Source of the DNA: Desulfobacterales bacterium | GTDB lineage: Bacteria; Desulfobacterota; Desulfobacteria; Desulfobacterales; Desulfobacteraceae | Direction of reading: 5' to 3' | Assembly: GCA_022361095.1 (NCBI GenBank) | Contig: JAKSBO010000094.1 | Location: forward strand, 1 to 7,138 | DNA: 7,138 nucleotides | In this document: piece after piece, positions 6,418 through 7,138 of the stretch | Layout: each line of letters opens with the position of its first letter | How positions within the stretch are numbered: position 1 is the stretch's first letter | Translations under genes and position numbers: made by a program | The notes under the pieces: model-generated | Database searches by the model: none | The model's input: the letters and a program-made list of their open reading frames with translations, nothing else | Told to the model about the DNA's origin: nothing

Positions 6418-6526
6418 GGCAGATGCCTCCTTTAAAATATCAGCTGAACATATTTCAAGTCTGCCTGTTTTATGTTATCCCGGAAGAAAAAAAAAGGGTT
6501 TCCATCAAACAATTTAAGGAACGGAA

Positions 6527-6709
6527 ATGAAAAGAACCACCCAATACTGCCCGGCATGCGGCGGAAAACTAGTAGTCAGGCGCGCCTGCCCCCATGTAAT
6601 CATATGCTGTGATACCTGCAGCAAAAGTTACCCCCAGGATAAATATAAGGAACTGATTGATGATTATTGGGAGGAAAAGCTGGCCAATATACCGGTGAAC
6701 AGGCTGTAG
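6527..6709 (+). CDS. cysteine-rich dual-CxxC mini-protein, zinc-ribbon-like
   Basis: A 60-residue protein opening with CPACGG (C8, C11), then RRACPHVIICCDTC (C21, H23, C27, C28, C31), then an acidic helix PQDKYKELIDDYWEEKL. Two CxxC-like pairs about 17 residues apart suggest a zinc ribbon or a thiol-redox site. It resembles the small dual-CXXC (seleno)proteins I recall from Desulfobacterota, where some members carry selenocysteine. Here all positions are Cys codons and no in-frame TGA occurs, so this is the non-seleno form. AAGGA lies 6 nt before the ATG (6516-6520), which supports real translation. Upstream is a 109-bp spacer shared with divergent gpt. The function is unknown; partner binding or metal handling is a guess. 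Confidence 0.78.
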   Translation: MKRTTQYCPACGGKLVVRRACPHVIICCDTCSKSYPQDKYKELIDDYWEEKLANIPVNRL

Positions 6710-6812
6710 TACCATCATCATAATTATTTAAACCAGCGTTCTGATATGATAATATGGTATTCTGAGTGAATTCTTAAAACGCGTCAATCTATTTTTTTCT
6801 TTTGGAGTTAAT

Positions 6813-7138
6813 ATGACACGTTCCCCAGAACTATCGGGCCGTTTATCTATTTTCGTATTAATTATCGCCGGTGTATGCGCTTTTACCGGTATGGTCTGTC
6901 ATGCGGCACAGCCCCATGCATCCCTTGAGCAGGCAGAACGTTTTCCGGTTTATGACCTGATCAAGCCCAATGTGACATTCTGGACCGATATATTTACCAT
7001 ATACACCCGGGGCCAGGCCCTGGTTCACGATATGGGTGACTTGTCCAGGATTTATGAAGAGATCAAGCTCAATCCTGCCAAAACCAAAGACGCTGCCCGG
7101 GCAAACAAGGAGACCAAAAAAAAGGCACTTAAAAAATA
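6813..7138 (+). CDS. secreted cell-wall protein, probably lytic transglycosylase, N-terminal part cut by the right edge
   Basis: From the ATG at 6813, with GGAG 5 nt upstream (6804-6807), 108 codons stay open to the window end. Residues 1-32 form a Sec signal peptide: a short basic start, a hydrophobic core from about 12 to 28 (IFVLIIAGVCAF), and a likely cut near VCHA/AQ. The mature part begins with FPVYDLIKPNVTFW (44-57), then IYTRGQALVHDMGDLSRIYEEI (63-84) and a Lys-rich stretch. This head (FPVYD, PNVxFW, HDxxDLxxIYE) is what I recall in front of the SLT domain of MltD-like, LysM-bearing lytic transglycosylases of Desulfobacterota, which cleave peptidoglycan in the periplasm. The catalytic domain lies outside the window, so the name is provisional. 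A lipoprotein signal is unlikely because the residues before C29 do not form a proper lipobox. Confidence 0.6.
   Translation, partial: MTRSPELSGRLSIFVLIIAGVCAFTGMVCHAAQPHASLEQAERFPVYDLIKPNVTFWTDIFTIYTRGQALVHDMGDLSRIYEEIKLNPAKTKDAARANKETKKKALKK

Noticed and set aside
6486..6495. A-run near the mini-protein gene as gpt terminator or promoter part
   Set aside because: It lies upstream of both divergent genes and has no stem next to it; nothing can be said beyond base composition.
6710..6759. TACCAT ... ATGGTA inverted repeat as terminator of the mini-protein gene
   Set aside because: Arms of only 6 bp with a 38-nt gap, AT-rich and without a T-run; likely chance.

Overview
The window looks like part of the chromosome of a Gram-negative, strictly anaerobic-type bacterium, most likely a Desulfobacterota (Desulfobacteraceae-like) sulfate reducer. 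This is inference. It rests on the small redox genes on the right (a stand-alone hybrid-cluster-protein-associated disulfide domain and a dual-CxxC mini-protein), the style of the lytic-transglycosylase N-terminus, and moderate GC with AT-rich spacers. No rRNA, tRNA, CRISPR array, integrase or intact insertion sequence was seen.

Left half (1-3439, all minus strand): the beginning of a surface-polysaccharide cluster. In transcription order it holds gmd (GDP-mannose 4,6-dehydratase), fcl (GDP-L-fucose synthase, overlapping gmd by 8 nt), two decayed gene remnants, and the first 218 codons of a TviB/WbpO-type UDP-HexNAc dehydrogenase that runs off the left edge. gmd and fcl together convert GDP-mannose to GDP-L-fucose. 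The remnants lie in 674-1352. One is the C-terminal part of an AlbA_2/HATPase-type DNA-binding protein with several frameshifts. The other is the last ~90 codons of a non-hydrolysing UDP-GlcNAc 2-epimerase (wecB type) with an in-frame stop and a frameshift. Both have lost their 5' parts and lie almost end to end, which marks a remodelled spot in the cluster.

Middle (3440-4270): about 830 bp without a convincing gene, between the divergent gmd and asparaginase genes. It holds a possible gmd promoter overlapped by a 15-bp perfect palindrome, an 11-bp perfect tandem duplication, and a very AT-rich stretch before the asparaginase gene.

Right half (4271-7138): a plus-strand pair of a single-domain asparaginase-like protein and an alpha/beta hydrolase, 34 nt apart. 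Two minus-strand genes follow: a small redox-disulfide domain protein, convergent with and overlapping the hydrolase by 6 bp, and gpt (xanthine phosphoribosyltransferase), separated by a cluster of competing inverted repeats. Divergent from gpt are a 60-residue multi-cysteine mini-protein and the N-terminus of a secreted protein, probably a lytic transglycosylase, cut by the right edge.

No clearly new system is visible. The best leads are the double gene-remnant junction, the palindrome over the probable gmd promoter, the single-domain asparaginase next to a hydrolase, and the hairpin cluster behind gpt.
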